In this document: piece by piece, positions 1-12,590 of the stretch
How positions within the stretch are numbered: the first letter of the stretch is position 1
Layout of the letters: each line of letters begins with the position of its first letter
Assembly: GCA_018340805.1 (NCBI GenBank)
Contig: JACMZG010001913.1
Coordinates: 13,326,348 to 13,390,347, forward strand
Direction of reading: 5' to 3'
DNA: 64,000 bases
From: Microvelia longipes
Taxonomy: Eukaryota; Arthropoda; Insecta; Hemiptera; Veliidae
Position numbers and translations under genes: made by a program
The notes under the pieces: generated by a model
Seen by the model: the letters and a program-made list of their open reading frames with translations, nothing else
What the model was told of the DNA's origin: nothing
Database searches by the model: none

Positions 1-1080
1 AATTTTTTGAAACTTTAAATGGCTTTAAAACAAGGTATTTTCGTTTTAGGTAGAACGCTAGCTGAATCGATTAAGACCAATTTCAGCTCAATCGAACCAT
101 CACAAAATGGCGCAAATGGTATAGCAATATATATATAACTTGTATATATGTATACGTCTAGGTCAAAGACTCGTACGATATATCTTTGGGTTCAGTAGTG
201 TTAGAGGTGGGGATATAGTAAAAAAGAGGGGCCTCTACCTCTTGCTCACCTGGGTAAGCCAACTGTCCCAGAGAGACAGACTAAAAATGGCTTCCACTGA
301 TCCACGGCTGGCCAAAGCAGGCCCTGTAACAGAGGAAGAACCTCGAGGTGTCTTTAATATGGTCGGGTCATTCTAAAACGATTGCCGACCGGTTTCAGCT
401 CAATCGACAAATCCTAAGTGACGAAAACGGTATTTTTATTTTCAAGAAAATCAATGAATATATTTCTTTTCAAAACTAAAAGATTATTACTCAAATAACA
501 ATTTGTTTTACAAAACAAATTTGAACATTTTTCTTTATTGCATAACAATCATAAATTTATGTAAGAGTTAATACCTTTTGTATGGTGGACGAATAACTAA
601 AACTGATGAAAGATGAACTATAATCTTTTCCTTACCTTTAAAGGTTTACTTCATCAGTTGCAACGTGTGGATTTTTTTTCTTTATTCTTTCATACCTCTA
701 TAAAAACGTATTAGTTATGTTATTTAAATATACTTATTCATTTTCTTATATTGCTTGTTAACTGTAATATTCATTGCTTAACTATTAATAATAGAGGGAA
801 TAATAACAATGCAAATTTGCAAGATAAGCCTCTCAGGCCCGCGAAGCGGGCCTGTGAAACGAGGCTGTGAAAAATTCGCTAAATACGTGGCAAAATGCCA
901 TTAACAAACAACGATAATGCAAACCATACCATAATACAAAACAACCAACAATGTGGCCGCGAAGCGGCCACTGGGAGGCCCCCGGGCCGCGAAGCGGCCG
1001 GCGGGCCGACGCCGCGGAGCGGACGAGCGCGAAGCGCCGAGAACGCGTAAGCGGCAAAACGGCCGAAGGCCCGTATTTGA
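1..1080 (+). repeat. GC-hairpin element, copy 1
   Basis: A non-coding repeat whose near-identical inverted copy lies at 20168-21065. Its 3' third (835-1080) is very GC-rich and built of short perfect stems around a GAA loop (gcgaagc at 841, 959, 989 and 1029). Reading frames in this part (833-1145 minus, 951-1448 plus) are by-products of GC-rich palindromes. The left part has no recognisable protein. The left end may lie outside the window. Confidence 0.75.
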
Positions 1081-2160
1081 GGGGAAGCAGTATTGTTCAG
1101 CTGTCTTCCTCTACAAATCTCAAGCATTTGAAAAGCTTCAGACATGCTGGATCACAGTTATGCTGGACTGCAGTGGAAGCTCAAAACCATCCTACCATTT
1201 ACTTACTACTATATCCTCCAATCCTATCTTGCCATCAGATATTTCTAGTGAGCGTCGGTGTATCTCTTTCTCCTGTTAGAGCAGGAATCCTTTACAGTAG
1301 CAACATCGGTCCTTTCCTCTACAATATTTATACCTTAGATCAAGCCACCTCCGTGGTCGAGGTCGTTAAGGCGTCAGTTATTAAACTGACCTTTGACACC
1401 ACGCAGGTCTGGGGTTCGCATCCCAGGTTACGCTCCCAGTTAATATAAGATTATTGTTCAAATAACTTATCGCTACCTTTAGATTACACTTTGAGCCTAA
1501 CGGTTGCCACAAACACTAGAGGTTGTTCCTGCAGGTGTTATCCCAGATGGGCCGCAAGGCTCTAAATAGGTATTATTATTACTTCAGATCATCCTGAACA
1601 TCCTTCTGCTACTCTAGCATCCTTCGCTGATGATAAACGAATCCTTACCGTACACTCTAATTGCCAAACCGTTTCCCGACTTATCCAAAACCATCTCTTT
1701 TTTCTCCAACCTTGGTTAAGGAAATGGAGGATTAAAGTCAATAAGCAGAAGATTCCCCCATGTAATATTCGCGCTGTTTCACTAAATCACTTAATCAACA
1801 ACCCATCCCTCAAAAAAGTCTGTCATCTGTTTGGTCGCGTACTATACAAACACGACTAACCTACGGACATAATACTAAATCCAAAAGACAACAGACAAGT
1901 AGACGTTTCAAGCTGCTAGGTCGACCATTCCACAAACACTCTAAACTTTTACTCACGAACAAACTACTGATCTACAACTACAATGCAATACTTGGACTTA
2001 CGGCACTGAATTTTCTTCTGAGACTCCAAAGAAGAAAACTGCCTCCAAAGACTCCAATTCATCATCCTTCGCAAGATTACAGATTCCCCTTTTCATGAAT
2101 CAAATCTTATCCTTTATAGAGATCTCAACGTTCTTTATGTCCGAGAGTATCATAGTATAA
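1081..2160 (+). pseudogene. Jockey-like LINE reverse-transcriptase relic
   Basis: Broken frames show non-LTR RT landmarks in order: a GLQWKLKTILPF stretch (about 1165-1205), RAGI...GPFLYNIYT (about 1278-1333, the palm motif), then after a SINE insertion FADDKRIL (about 1625-1650, the YADD catalytic motif in decayed form), W...WRIKVNKQK, and further thumb-like sequence to about 2160. Stops and frameshifts are present, so it is dead. Plus orientation. Confidence 0.75.
1343..1575 (+). mobile_element. tRNA-derived SINE (family S1) inside the LINE relic
   Basis: A box A-like GTCGAGGTCGTTAAGGC and box B-like GGTTCGCATCCCA at tRNA-like spacing resemble a Leu/Ser tRNA head. The body is shared with 6594-6800 (+), 53285-53470 (-) and partly 13846-13995. 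It interrupts the LINE between its palm and FADD segments. Confidence 0.75.
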
Positions 2161-2324
2161 TATTATGTTATATAAAATTATATGACATCCTACTTGATCA
2201 TACCTTTTAACCAAAACCTATCCTCAAGAATTATTCCAGATAACCCTCCACGCCATCTTAGACGTCAGTGACCCAGAGATCTACTAAAAGATTAGATAAA
2301 TATAGAATGATTACGACAATCAGT

Positions 2325-3560
2325 ACTGAGGATCTGTTCAGATCTAAGGCTCTAGAATATTATTCTAACTCGTTGTATGATCCTTGAATGGTGACGTCAA
2401 TCAATGCTATGATCTGTTCAGACCCAAGGCTCTAAAATACTATCCTAATGAGTGGTGGGACCCCTCTGTCTTGATTACGTCAATCAATGCTAAATGAAAT
2501 CTGTTTCAGACCCAAGGCCTCTAAAATACTAATCCTAATGAGTGGTGGGACCCCTCTTTGTATTGATTACAATCCATCAATGCTATATCTGTTCCAGACC
2601 CAAGGCCTTCTAAAATACTATCGCTAATGAGTGGTGGGACCCCTCTGTATTGATTACGTCAATCAATGCTATGATCTGTTCAGACCCAAGGCTCTAAAAT
2701 ACTAATCCTAATGAGTGTGGGCCCCTCCTGTATTGATTACGTCAATCAATGATGAATCTGTTCCAGACCCAAGGCTCTAAAATACTATCCTATGAGTGGT
2801 GGGACCCTCTGTATTGATTACGTCAATCAATCTATGATCTTGTTCAAGACCAATGGCTCTAAAAATACTATCCTAAAAGAGTGGGTGGACCCTCTGTATT
2901 TGATTACGTCAATCAATGCTAATGATCTGTTCAGACCAAGGCTCTAACAATAGTTTTTTTCTATCTCCTAATGAGTGGTGGGCCCCTCTGTATTGATTAC
3001 GTCAATCAATGCTATGAATCTGTTCAGAGCGCCAAAGGCTCTAAATTTACTATCCTAATGAGTGCTGGGACCCCTCTGTATTGAATAACGTCAACAATGC
3101 TATGATCTGTTCAGACCCAAGGCTCTAAAATACTATCCTAATGAGTGGTGGGACCCCTCTGTATTGATTACGTCAATCAATGCTATGATCTATTCAGACC
3201 AAGGCTCTAAAATACTATCCTAATGAGTGGGTGGGACCTCTTGATCTGTTCAGACCCAAGCTCAAAATACCTATCCTAATGAGGGTGGGACCCCTCTTGT
3301 ATGATTACGTCAATCAATCGTCAATCAAAATGCTAAGATTCTTGTCTCCAATTCATGACCCAAGCTCTAAAAGACTACTAATGTGATGTGGACCCCTCTG
3401 TAATTGATTACGATCTTTCAACCCAAGGCTCTAAAATACTATCAATGATGCTGGGACCCCTTGTATTGATTACGTCAATCATCTATGAGCTGTTCAGACC
3501 CAAGGCTCTAAAATACATCCTAATGTGGGGACCCCTCTGTATTGATTACATGATCAATTG
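2325..3560. repeat. 83-bp satellite array
   Basis: About 14 copies of a unit running from GATCTGTTCAGACCCAAGGC through GAGTGGTGGGACCCCTC to TTGATTACGTCAATCAATGC. Copies differ mostly by single-base insertions and deletions. 2161-2325 ahead of it is AT-rich with one divergent half unit and nothing else recognised. Confidence 0.95.
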
Positions 3561-4250
3561 AGATCCGCGACTCTAAAGTACTTTACTGATATCATAGGTA
3601 CAAAGAATAACTACAGACCTATAGACTATAGGTCCAAAATAATAGTACAATATTGCCTTATGCCGAGGCGAGCAGAGCGAACCAAAATATCCTTTTGTGT
3701 TCAAAATGTGTAATTTTTCCATATTGTCAATTCTGAGAGATTAAATTCCTGTAGACCCCCTACCCTGTTGTTTATTATATTAATTATTATATTTAATTAT
3801 ATTAATAATAATATAACAACGTTTTAAAGAATGCATGAACTGCATAAACTAGATAAAAATCATATAATATTTAACAAAAGGTTAACAGCATCACAGTTAT
3901 AATGGATTTTATAGTTAAAAAGCATACTTGATTAAGTTTAAAGTACCAAGTGAGGTTGTTAGAGTTTTGTTAACCGTTAACTTAAAAGCATTTTGAAATA
4001 AATTTTGATTTTTGACAATTCTATTCATGAAAGTTTTTGAGAAAAGAAAAAGTGAGAAAGGTGTTGTTTCATTTGTGTAATTAACGAATCAACGAATTTC
4101 TCTTTATATTACAGTAAACGTTCACCCTAAAAAAAGTTTTTTTTATAGTATATAGTTATTACTTATAACTATAAACAAAACATTTATACTTATAGATAAC
4201 CCATATAGTTATAGTTTATTGTTATAAATTATACCTACAAACAAATAAGT
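3561..4250. other. AT-rich intergenic stretch
   Basis: No gene, structural RNA or clear repeat seen, apart from short AT runs (3770-3815) and ATAGTTAT-type low-complexity sequence at about 4145-4245 resembling that at 23685-23960. Confidence 0.5.
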
Positions 4251-4399
4251 GGCTCTCGGCCCCTTCGCCGGAATTAGAAAGCCGACTAAAAACAATCCCT
4301 CCTTTTACTCCTCCATTCTTTCACTACTTTCTTCCCAAAGACCTCATTAGATAAAGTTACTTAGAAAATTTAGCCTTATTAGCGAATTTCCTTTGGAAA

Positions 4400-4660
4400 A
4401 AATTCGCTAATGGGATATGCGTCATGGAGGGAGTCGAACCTAGGACCACGATAGAAATCGGCAAAAATCAGGGTTAATATTTTTCGCCTCAAAAAACGTA
4501 TTATTTTTGTTTATTGGGGCGCTTAATCGACTTCTAAGGTTCTAAAGCATAAACCGGGCCCTAAGCAAGAAATCGGTTGGTTGTTAAGCACGGAATCACG
4601 CATCTTAAAGGAAATTCGCCCGACATGCGGACCACCGCCTCAAAATATTTTTTTAATTTA
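4400..4660 (-). repeat. tRNA-like fragment plus end of GGTGGTCCGCATGT MITE
   Basis: 4427-4445 reads as a box B (GGTTCGACTCCC) on the minus strand. 4500-4650 matches the right arm of the MITE at 33239-33767, ending GACATGCGGACCACCGC. Confidence 0.55.
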
Positions 4661-5268
4661 CGACAAATTTTTTTAAGAAATTTCAGGTAATGAGGTCGTC
4701 AGGGAAAAAGCTGTGAAAGGGTAAAAGAGTGAAAAAAGCATAGGCGAAAACTCTTAGGGGGGGGGGGGCTTAGCCCTTCCTTATATATTATACATATATA
4801 TAATTTTTTCCTTGTTACTAGAAACCAATATTATCTAAAAAAAGTAGATTCTGTTGACTGGTAACGGTTGCTAACTCAACTTATTAAAAATAGGAACAAA
4901 AAAAATTAATCATTTATTGATAAAGTATATTTTTATATGATCAATAAATATATTTTATTTCATCATTAATTTTCTTAATACATTTAAAATAAATTAAATT
5001 AATTTTAGTTTTAAAGCTAAAAGGTAATATGTGTTTCTTAGGTCCCCCCTCCCTTAGAATTGCCTAAGGGAAGAAGGGATCGATTCCACGTTACTTTTCT
5101 ATACCTATTTTTGGAAACTTTATATTAGCTATCCAGGAACAAAAATTCTTCCAAATACGGGACAGTAAGTTGGTAAGTATCCCACGTTGAGCAATAAATT
5201 GAGAACTCGTTTTTCTAAGTCTGATCCAGATTATATATTTTTATAATCTGTATATTTAAGTATTATAT

Positions 5269-5276
<8 letters not shown>
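4661..5276. other. AT-rich stretch without recognised features
   Basis: Includes a run of about 13 G at 4757. No coding potential seen. Confidence 0.5.

Positions 5277-5360
<84 letters not shown>
5277..5360. repeat. (AT)n microsatellite
   Basis: About 40 uninterrupted AT dinucleotides. Confidence 0.98.
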
Positions 5361-5365
<5 letters not shown>

Positions 5366-5439
5366 CATATAATTATATTTATTTGACCATTAATAACTTC
5401 AATACCGTCGGGCCGAAGACATTTTTTTACATTTATTAC

Positions 5440-5890
5440 AATTTAAAAAACACATGCAATTCATTCGATGAAAAATTGATGCGATCGGATTGAGATTTAG
5501 CGCGCATGTACATGACTAACATGTGTGCCAATTAGCATCTCATTATCAGCATTATTTAGTATAATCCTTTACGTGATAAATGAGTAACACCAAGTTTAAT
5601 TTTAATGCGACAAGTATATCTATAATTTTTTTTATCATAAAAGTTAAGCAGCATCGAACATGGTCAGTGCCTGGATGGGTGGCCGCTGGGAATGAAACCG
5701 TATGTATTTACTATCTGAGGAAGAGCGAAGCAAGTCTGAAAGAGTAATGCATTATTAATTTAACGACTTGTATATTCCGAGGTCGAGCGAAGCGAGTCCT
5801 CAGAACAGTCTGAAGTCGTGAGGATAAGCGTAGCGAATCCGATGTGAGAAAAGTTCCGACGTACCCCGTACCCTTCTATTTAAATTAAAC
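5440..5890 (+). repeat. 5S-related repeat, partial copy
   Basis: Contains the 5S rRNA promoter-like block at 5640-5695 (AAGCAGCATCGAACATGGTC, then TGGATGGGTGGCCGCTGGGA), the best 5S match in the window. It is followed by the CGAGCGAAGCGAGTCC segments and the GTACCCCGTACCC end. Confidence 0.8.
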
Positions 5891-6575
<685 letters not shown>

Positions 6576-6593
6576 CATATTCCATTATATATA

Positions 6594-6800
6594 CGTCGTG
6601 GCTGAGGTCGTTAAGCAGTCTTTACACTGACCTTTGACACCCACGGAGGTCTGGGTTCGCATCCCAGGTTACGCTCTCAGTTTATAGAAGATTAATGTTT
6701 AGATAAATTATCGCCAACTTTAGAACTCACTTTGAGCGTAACGGTTCCCGCAGGGTTTATCCCTGATGAGCCGCAAGCTCTAAAAGGGCATTATTATTTA
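6594..6800 (+). mobile_element. tRNA-derived SINE (family S1)
   Basis: Box A-like CTGAGGTCGTTAAGC and box B-like GGTTCGCATCCCA, followed by the same body as 1343-1575 and ending in CCGCAAGCTCTAAA. Confidence 0.8.
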
Positions 6801-6889
6801 TTATATATACGAACCTTTTTGAAAACCAGTTTTCTGTGATTTTTGTCTTTAACCCGGTTTGCTGAGACAGCAAAATTTTCAAAAATGCA

Positions 6890-7330
6890 TATTTTTTTGA
6901 AAATTTAAAAAAAAATATAAATAATTATGTTTTTTGGGGGCGCTGAATCAAATGAAACCGAGTCCGAAATAGAAGGGATGAGCGTAGCGAACCCGATGTG
7001 ATCTGAGGTATCCCGTACCCGATTTTTCTATACATATCTATTCTATACGATACATTTGAAAATTCGCTTACGTGTATATCGTGTCAGTATGCCACTTATA
7101 TAAATTAGTAATATGACGAACTGATAAAGTACAACAACTATGTGGCCGCGAAGCTGCCCCCAGCACCGACGGCGCTTGCGAAACGGCAAAGAGCCCGAAG
7201 GCCTTTTTTATATTATATAAGTTTATAACAAGAAAATAATTCTGGCGTGGTGGTCCGCATGTTGGGTGAATTTCCTTTGGAATGTGTAACAATCTATTTC
7301 TCGCTTGAGGATCCGATTAATACTTTATCT
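6890..7330 (+). repeat. mosaic of 5S-family tail, GC-hairpin fragment and MITE end
   Basis: 6955-7032 matches the 5S-family tail (GAGCGTAGCGAACCCGATGT, GTACCC). 7055-7215 matches the GC-hairpin element (gcgaagc at 7148). 7243-7330 matches the left arm of the GGTGGTCCGCATGT MITE. Confidence 0.65.
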
Positions 7331-7753
7331 TACCAAAAACCACTTATGTGGTAAAATACTCCCCGCCAAGTCTTTGGTCCAAAAAAGTAGGGACATCAAC
7401 TTTTCTGTCCCGCCAAGTCATGTCTGTATTGGGTGGAGACTGTCATAGGCGTTTCAAAGTGAAGTTACAAAGGCCCTATTTACATTGAGAGGCAATCATC
7501 AGCTTGTTCTACTTGGCGGCAAGCCAGCGGTGTGAACGAGTTTTATATTTTATTTTGCTATATTTTAAGATATCAAACAATGCAGGTGTTCGTGGAGATT
7601 AATCATAACAGATTTTAGCCGTTGTCATAATTGCAGCAGTTTTACTTACCTGCGTAGATCCAGGAGTATACAAAAGAAATGAATGAATAAATGAAACGAG
7701 AAGGGTACGATATAATCAGGCACTATACCCTATACCAAACACTACCTCTATAG
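7331..7753. other. stretch without recognised gene
   Basis: Contains the words TGTCCCGCCAAGTCA (about 7410) that recur near 49050, suggesting an old shared repeat. Nothing coding recognised. Confidence 0.4.
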
Positions 7754-7899
7754 GTGATTCACTTTTCTGGCACGCTAATATATTACAAGCATTATTGGGA
7801 ACCAACGACTTGGCTTATTTAATGATCTCACAACTTTTTACGCTAGTCTTGTCTGTTTTTTTACAAGCATGTGTTTTTGTTGGGATGTCATTTCTTTTT
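7754..7899 (+). CDS. possible exon of a membrane protein (unidentified)
   Basis: Bounded by CTCTATAG and GTAAGC. Read in one frame it gives DSLFWHANILQALLGTND followed by a long hydrophobic helix with LMISQLFTLVLSV and ACVFVGMSFLF. The helix loosely resembles ABC2-type transporter segments, but no flanking exon could be joined to it, so it may be an orphan exon or a chance frame. Confidence 0.25.
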
Positions 7900-8433
7900 G
7901 TAAGCATCATTCCTTACAAAAATACGACAAGAAATATTATTAAACTACTAATTAGTTACAGCATATTACACCAATATTTATTACTAAACAGTTCCAATTT
8001 CTTTAATTATACAATAAATAAATTGCGGAAAAATATTTTGTTATGTTCTGTCAAAATAAAACTCGATATTTTTAGTTTTGATCTGCTCTACTAGGGAGCG
8101 CTAGTTGTCAAAATGTTTCTTTGTATGTACAATTGCGGTTATAGGTGCCTTTCAACTTAGGTAGAACATATTAGGTAAAAGGAACTGAAAAAGTTAGATT
8201 TTGACAATTTTTCATTGATTTTCACATCAACATCTATCTATATATTAAATTTCAAGTGACAATGATTGCTGAAAGTGCCTTAGAATTTTAATGAGTGAAT
8301 GAGTTGATTGTCAAAACTGCCTAAATTTAAGCCATTATATCTCAACATCAGTGAATGGTAAAGATATGAAAGTTGATAGAGTGGGTCAGCTAAACAAGAT
8401 CTTTTAATTAATATTTAAATTATATTTTTTAAG

Positions 8434-8547
8434 GTCCTTAATAAAAAGATACGAGGGGATGAAAAGAGCCTCGAGATGGTTTCTCTTAAGGATGGTACAC
8501 CAGTGATCGCTTACCCCGCAGACTTGGTGGAGGCACTCCCCATATAG
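8434..8547 (+). CDS. possible terminal exon, unknown protein
   Basis: After TTTTTTAAG the frame reads VLNKKIRGDEKSLEMVS, then LKDGTPVIAYPADLVEALPI and TAG. Composition is protein-like, but no partner exon or family is recognised and it is short. It could equally be transposon debris. Confidence 0.2.
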   Translation, partial: VLNKKIRGDEKSLEMVSLKDGTPVIAYPADLVEALPI

Positions 8548-8817
8548 ATTTATTTTATATCGGTGTATTTACATAAAGAAAGAAATGACTGCCAGATATA
8601 ACACGTAGAATCTATAAAGCACAGACAAAGTTTATTCATAAAAATATAGATAATTATTAGATTTATATTGGTAATTTAATACTGTTTCATTGTCTGTCTT
8701 ATCACCAAAGCCTAGCAGCCCTTATAATCGAGTTGGAAAGCTGTTGTAAAAACCATCTTACACTATTATGATTAAAAACTTTTATTATAATTTATAGTAC
8801 AACTTTACTAGATTAGA
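8548..8817. other. stretch without recognised features
   Basis: AT-rich, no coding or repeat signal seen. Confidence 0.4.
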
Positions 8818-9090
8818 AAGGGAGTCACCCGTGGTGTAGTGGCTAAGGTGCGCGGCTAATACACAGAATGAATGGACTTTAAACTTCCTGGGTTTATTTT
8901 GTTATGAGTTCAATCCCAGCACGGGCCTCTGGGATTTTTATAAGAGGGATAAAAATTCTGCATACCACGTCCTTCAGAAGGGACGTAAAGCCGGTGCTCT
9001 CGAGCCTGTGCGTTGTCAGGTACTCGTTAAAGATCCCTTACCCTAAATGAAACGGGGTATAGGCAAAATTTAGGACCCTCATAGTAGATT
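8818..9090 (+). mobile_element. tRNA-derived SINE (family S2)
   Basis: Box A-like TGGTGTAGTGGCTAAGGTGC and box B-like GAGTTCAATCCCA, then a body with GGGACGTAAAGCCGG and GTTGTCAGGTACTCGTTAAA. The body tail is shared with 9405-9620. The internal tRNA-like part carries an insertion between the boxes. Confidence 0.8.
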
Positions 9091-9299
9091 CGTTATAATA
9101 CTATAGTTAATAGTGTGTCTGCCTTGTAGTTTAAAGTTTATACAGGTTTGGTATAACAGCGAGGGCACTTGTTGTTCCTAGTTTTCACTAGACTATAAGA
9201 GTCAGTGAAAATATGTATGATTGCTTGAAAAAAGCATGAGAGGAACCATAAAAATTCACGGCTCTTGAAATATACCTGACTTGAAATTAGAAGGAATAG

Positions 9300-9380
9300 A
9301 AAACTATTTTAGGGAGCTGGCAAAAAGGGCCCAACAACGTGGCCTACTTGCCTGGTAGTTACTACCACTTCCCCCCCCCA
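9300..9380 (+). repeat. fragment of an AGCTGGCAAAAAGGGCCCAA repeat
   Basis: Related words occur at 52917-52975 and, more divergent, 49757-49805. Short relic of an unnamed element. Confidence 0.45.
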
Positions 9381-9404
9381 TCCATATTACTACTACTTAC
9401 TATT

Positions 9405-9620
9405 AGATTAGAAGGGTTTGTGTAATGGTTAGCATGGGTATCTGCCATTTAGGTAGTATATGGGTTCGATTCCGGTCTACGATTCTTTTATACGAGGAAT
9501 AAATAATCTGAACAAGTCGGTTCAGGAATAAATAATTGGAAAGAGCCTGTGTGATGTCAGGTACTCGTTTTAAATCCCTAACCCTAAATGAACCTGAATT
9601 GAAGGAAAATTCTTTACAAT
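9405..9620 (+). mobile_element. tRNA-derived SINE (family S2)
   Basis: Box A-like TGTAATGGTTAGCATGG and box B-like GGGTTCGATTCCGG; shares the GATGTCAGGTACTCGTTTTA tail with 8818-9090. Not a functional tRNA: the cloverleaf does not close. Confidence 0.75.
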
Positions 9621-10194
9621 AAATTAAAAAATATATAGACTAGCACTTATTGTTCCTATATGGCATCTTATCGTAAAAACGCGACTCTTCCGTGGATTAA
9701 ACGCAAAATGCCTGCACTGAGACTCATGAAGTACCACTCTTTTGAATTGTTCTTATAGGTCTAAGTAATTTTAAGGATTCGTTTTAGCGAATTTCCAATG
9801 GAAAAACAAGCTTTTGAAGTTGGGGCCAAAAAGAGTCGAGAAGAGGTAAGGCAGTTTTTTTCAAAGGGAGGGACTCACTGATCTATAGTACAAGATAACT
9901 TTCAAACGCTTTTTTGAATCAAAATAAAACTTGCAACAAAAGTTAACCTTATTAATTTTCAGAACCTAATTCTCTGTATGTAAGACAAAAAAAATATGTA
10001 TGACGTCATAAACCCACAATAATGATTTTAAAAATATGTATTAATTTCAAATATCACAACCACTCCCAAGAGATGTATAATCACGCTAAACAATTACGCA
10101 AGTACACTATTATGCGTGGTAAACAAACATTTTAAATTAAATTTTATTACCAGCATTAGTAACGATTTTATTAATTGACATATATAACAATATG

Positions 10195-10445
10195 TAAACA
10201 AATCACGTTTTTATTCTTTCTCTTATACGTTTAACAACAATATGTTATACGTTTAACAACAATATGTTATACGTTTAACAACAATATGTAAACTTATACG
10301 TTTAACAAACTCTTATACGTTTAACAAACTCTCTTACTCCTTTAACAAACTCTTAACAAACCTCTTATACGTATAAACAAACGTTTATACGTTTAACAAA
10401 CACTTAACAAACCTCTTATACGTTTAACAACAACATGTAAACAAA
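10195..10445. repeat. short tandem array of TATACGTTTAACAA units
   Basis: About ten irregular units of roughly 20-25 bp. 9621-10194 before it is AT-rich with no recognised feature. Confidence 0.85.
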
Positions 10446-10559
10446 TCACGTTTTTACTCTTCCCCATACACCAATATGAGAAAGAGTATTGTGTTTGCAA
10501 AAAGAAGCTAAAACCAGGATTTAAACTGAATAGGTTTAAAATTAAATTAGTTTGATTTT

Positions 10560-11375
10560 TACTTTTCCTCATTTATACCGTAGGTAAATAGGAAAAGTAC
10601 AATAATTGCAAAAAATCCGAAACCGGGATGTCACCGAAATTATCCGTTTTTAGGTGTTTTTAAGACCTCCTGAGTGGTTTTCATAAAGTTTTCTGTCTGT
10701 ATGTGTGTGTGTATGGGTGTTTGTCTGTTATAATCGTAGCTCCTAGTGCATTTATGCTAGAGAATTAATACTTTGTAGAATCAATCTACCGCTGCAGTTG
10801 TGCTATTCGAAAAGTAATTTTTATAACGTCATTAACCCGCAATAATAAATCAGTGAAAATTTCAAAAAACCATAAAACCGATGGAAAAATGATGCGATCG
10901 GATTAAGATTTGACACTCATGTTGCCAGGAATAAGACAGGCGTATATGTTATGTTTCATCTCATTATCAGCATTAGTTCAATTTTTATTAAACGACTTGT
11001 ATACGTTTTTTCTAAAATGTAAAAAATCAGGAAATAATCCAATTGTGTTTAAATTTGGTTCAAGTGTATACTTTTACTAAATAAATAAGTACATTAAGTT
11101 TCGTTTTAATACGACAAGTATATCCATGATTTTGTTTGGATCATAAAAGTTAAGGAGCATTGAGCGTGGTCAGTGCTGTATGGGTGACCTCTGAGAATAA
11201 AACGGATGCATTTACTATCTGAGGACGAGCAAAGCGAGTCCGAAGACATGTTGCAGTATAAATTAGGCGAATAGTATATCCTGAGGACGAGGGAAGCTGC
11301 GAGGATGAGCGTACCAAATCCGTAATAAGGATAGAGGAAAAGCTCCGAGGTACCCCGTACCCGATTTTTTAATAA
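10560..11375 (+). repeat. 5S-related repeat, full-length copy
   Basis: Starts with the hairpin ACTTTTCCTCATTTATACCG...AGGAAAAGTA, has the GTGTGTGT and CGTCATTAACCCGCAATAAT blocks, a 5S-like promoter block at 11145-11205 (AGCATTGAGCGTGGTCAGTG, TGGGTGACC), and ends GTACCCCGTACCCGATTTTT. No protein coded. Confidence 0.85.
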
Positions 11376-12110
11376 TTATTAGGTAATTACTTCTTTAAAG
11401 TAAAAAAAAATCCTTGAAATAAGATCAATTGCCTTAAATTAAATCAGCTAGCTGAAAGCATTGATTGTTTTGAAATCGAACTGAATCAACTTGTTGACAT
11501 TATTCATTGCGTAATATTTATTTAAGTAAATTTAACATTTCTTTTAAGAGCCCTTTTAAAGAATCGTTTTAAAACCTGGTGTTATTAGAAACGTGGTTTA
11601 GCGACGTGATTTCCATTATGTTTCGATCTGATTGAAAAGGGATAAATTAAGGATGAAAACTTAGAAACCCAAAGATACTTAACAAGAAGCCCTTAATGTT
11701 AACAAAATTTTCTTAAGTCTTCAGATTGCTCGAGTTGAGAAGTTTCTTGGCGACAGTATTGAATTGACGATTATGAAGTGAACAATTTGTCTTAGTCATG
11801 AAATCTTTTTAGAAATTACAACAACAGACTATAATCAGAATTGAGAGCAAGTGATGTGTAGTGTATTATTACAACACCTACGCCTCACTAGGAACTTAAA
11901 TAAAGGAGATAACGTAATAGAGCAACTTTACTGACCCCATTTATGTTATATTAGATAGAGATTTTTATTTATTTATTGATTTTTAGCGAATTACTACAAA
12001 TCAGTCCCCAAATTTTAAAGGAATAGGGTTATTTTAATAAATTACGCTTCAATCGTTGAACTTCCACCCAAAACTTTAAAAAAAAAAGCATTGAAACATT
12101 GTTGCTTAAG
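11376..12110. other. AT-rich stretch with one MITE fragment
   Basis: 11888-11965 matches the GGATCTTGAATAAAGG element of 21884-22390 (GACCCCAT, TTAGATAGAGA). The rest shows no recognised feature. Confidence 0.4.
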
Positions 12111-12116
12111 AAGGCT

Positions 12117-12590
12117 TACTATGTTAACGAGTTTTTAGCTGATAACTTATAGTCCAGGTGCCGAACCTAAAAAATGTGACTCGTTTTGTACAACTTTAAA
12201 CAAAATTTTTATGAAAATATAGCTTAAATTATGAAGGAAAAACATAGTCTGCCTATCCAGAGTGGAGCCCTTCACATGATTGCGCACGCTCAAAATTTTA
12301 TAAATTCGCACAAATTTCAGTTTTCTTCGAATAAGTGATTTCCTGTGGGTCGTGTACAATCTCCAGGATGGTTATAGCAAAATCTGCGAAAAACAGGTAA
12401 TGTAACAAGGATATGACAAGTTCAACATAAAGTTAACATATACCATTTGAGACTATAGAATCTCGCAAAACATACTTACTATAATGTTAACAAGTTTTTA
12501 TGTGATAACTTATAGTCCAGGAATCGGAACATGAATAGTTTTGCACAATATAATTGTGCGAGAGACATCCTACCTAGGTAGGCTAAAAAC
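12117..12590 (+). repeat. AGTCCAAGAGCC foldback arm and GACACAAT fragment
   Basis: 12150-12400 matches one arm of the element at 37042-37767. It is bracketed by an imperfect direct repeat of about 40 bp (12117-12158 and 12477-12522). 12535-12590 carries ACAATATAATTGTGCGAGAG from the foldback family of 19037-19800. Confidence 0.6.

Noticed and set aside
5640..5700. Possible 5S rRNA gene
   Set aside because: Only the internal promoter part matches; the 5' and 3' stem halves of 5S rRNA are missing and the block is embedded in a dispersed repeat.
8830..8930. Possible tRNA gene
   Set aside because: Boxes A and B are separated by an insertion and the acceptor stem does not close; the body repeats elsewhere, so SINE.
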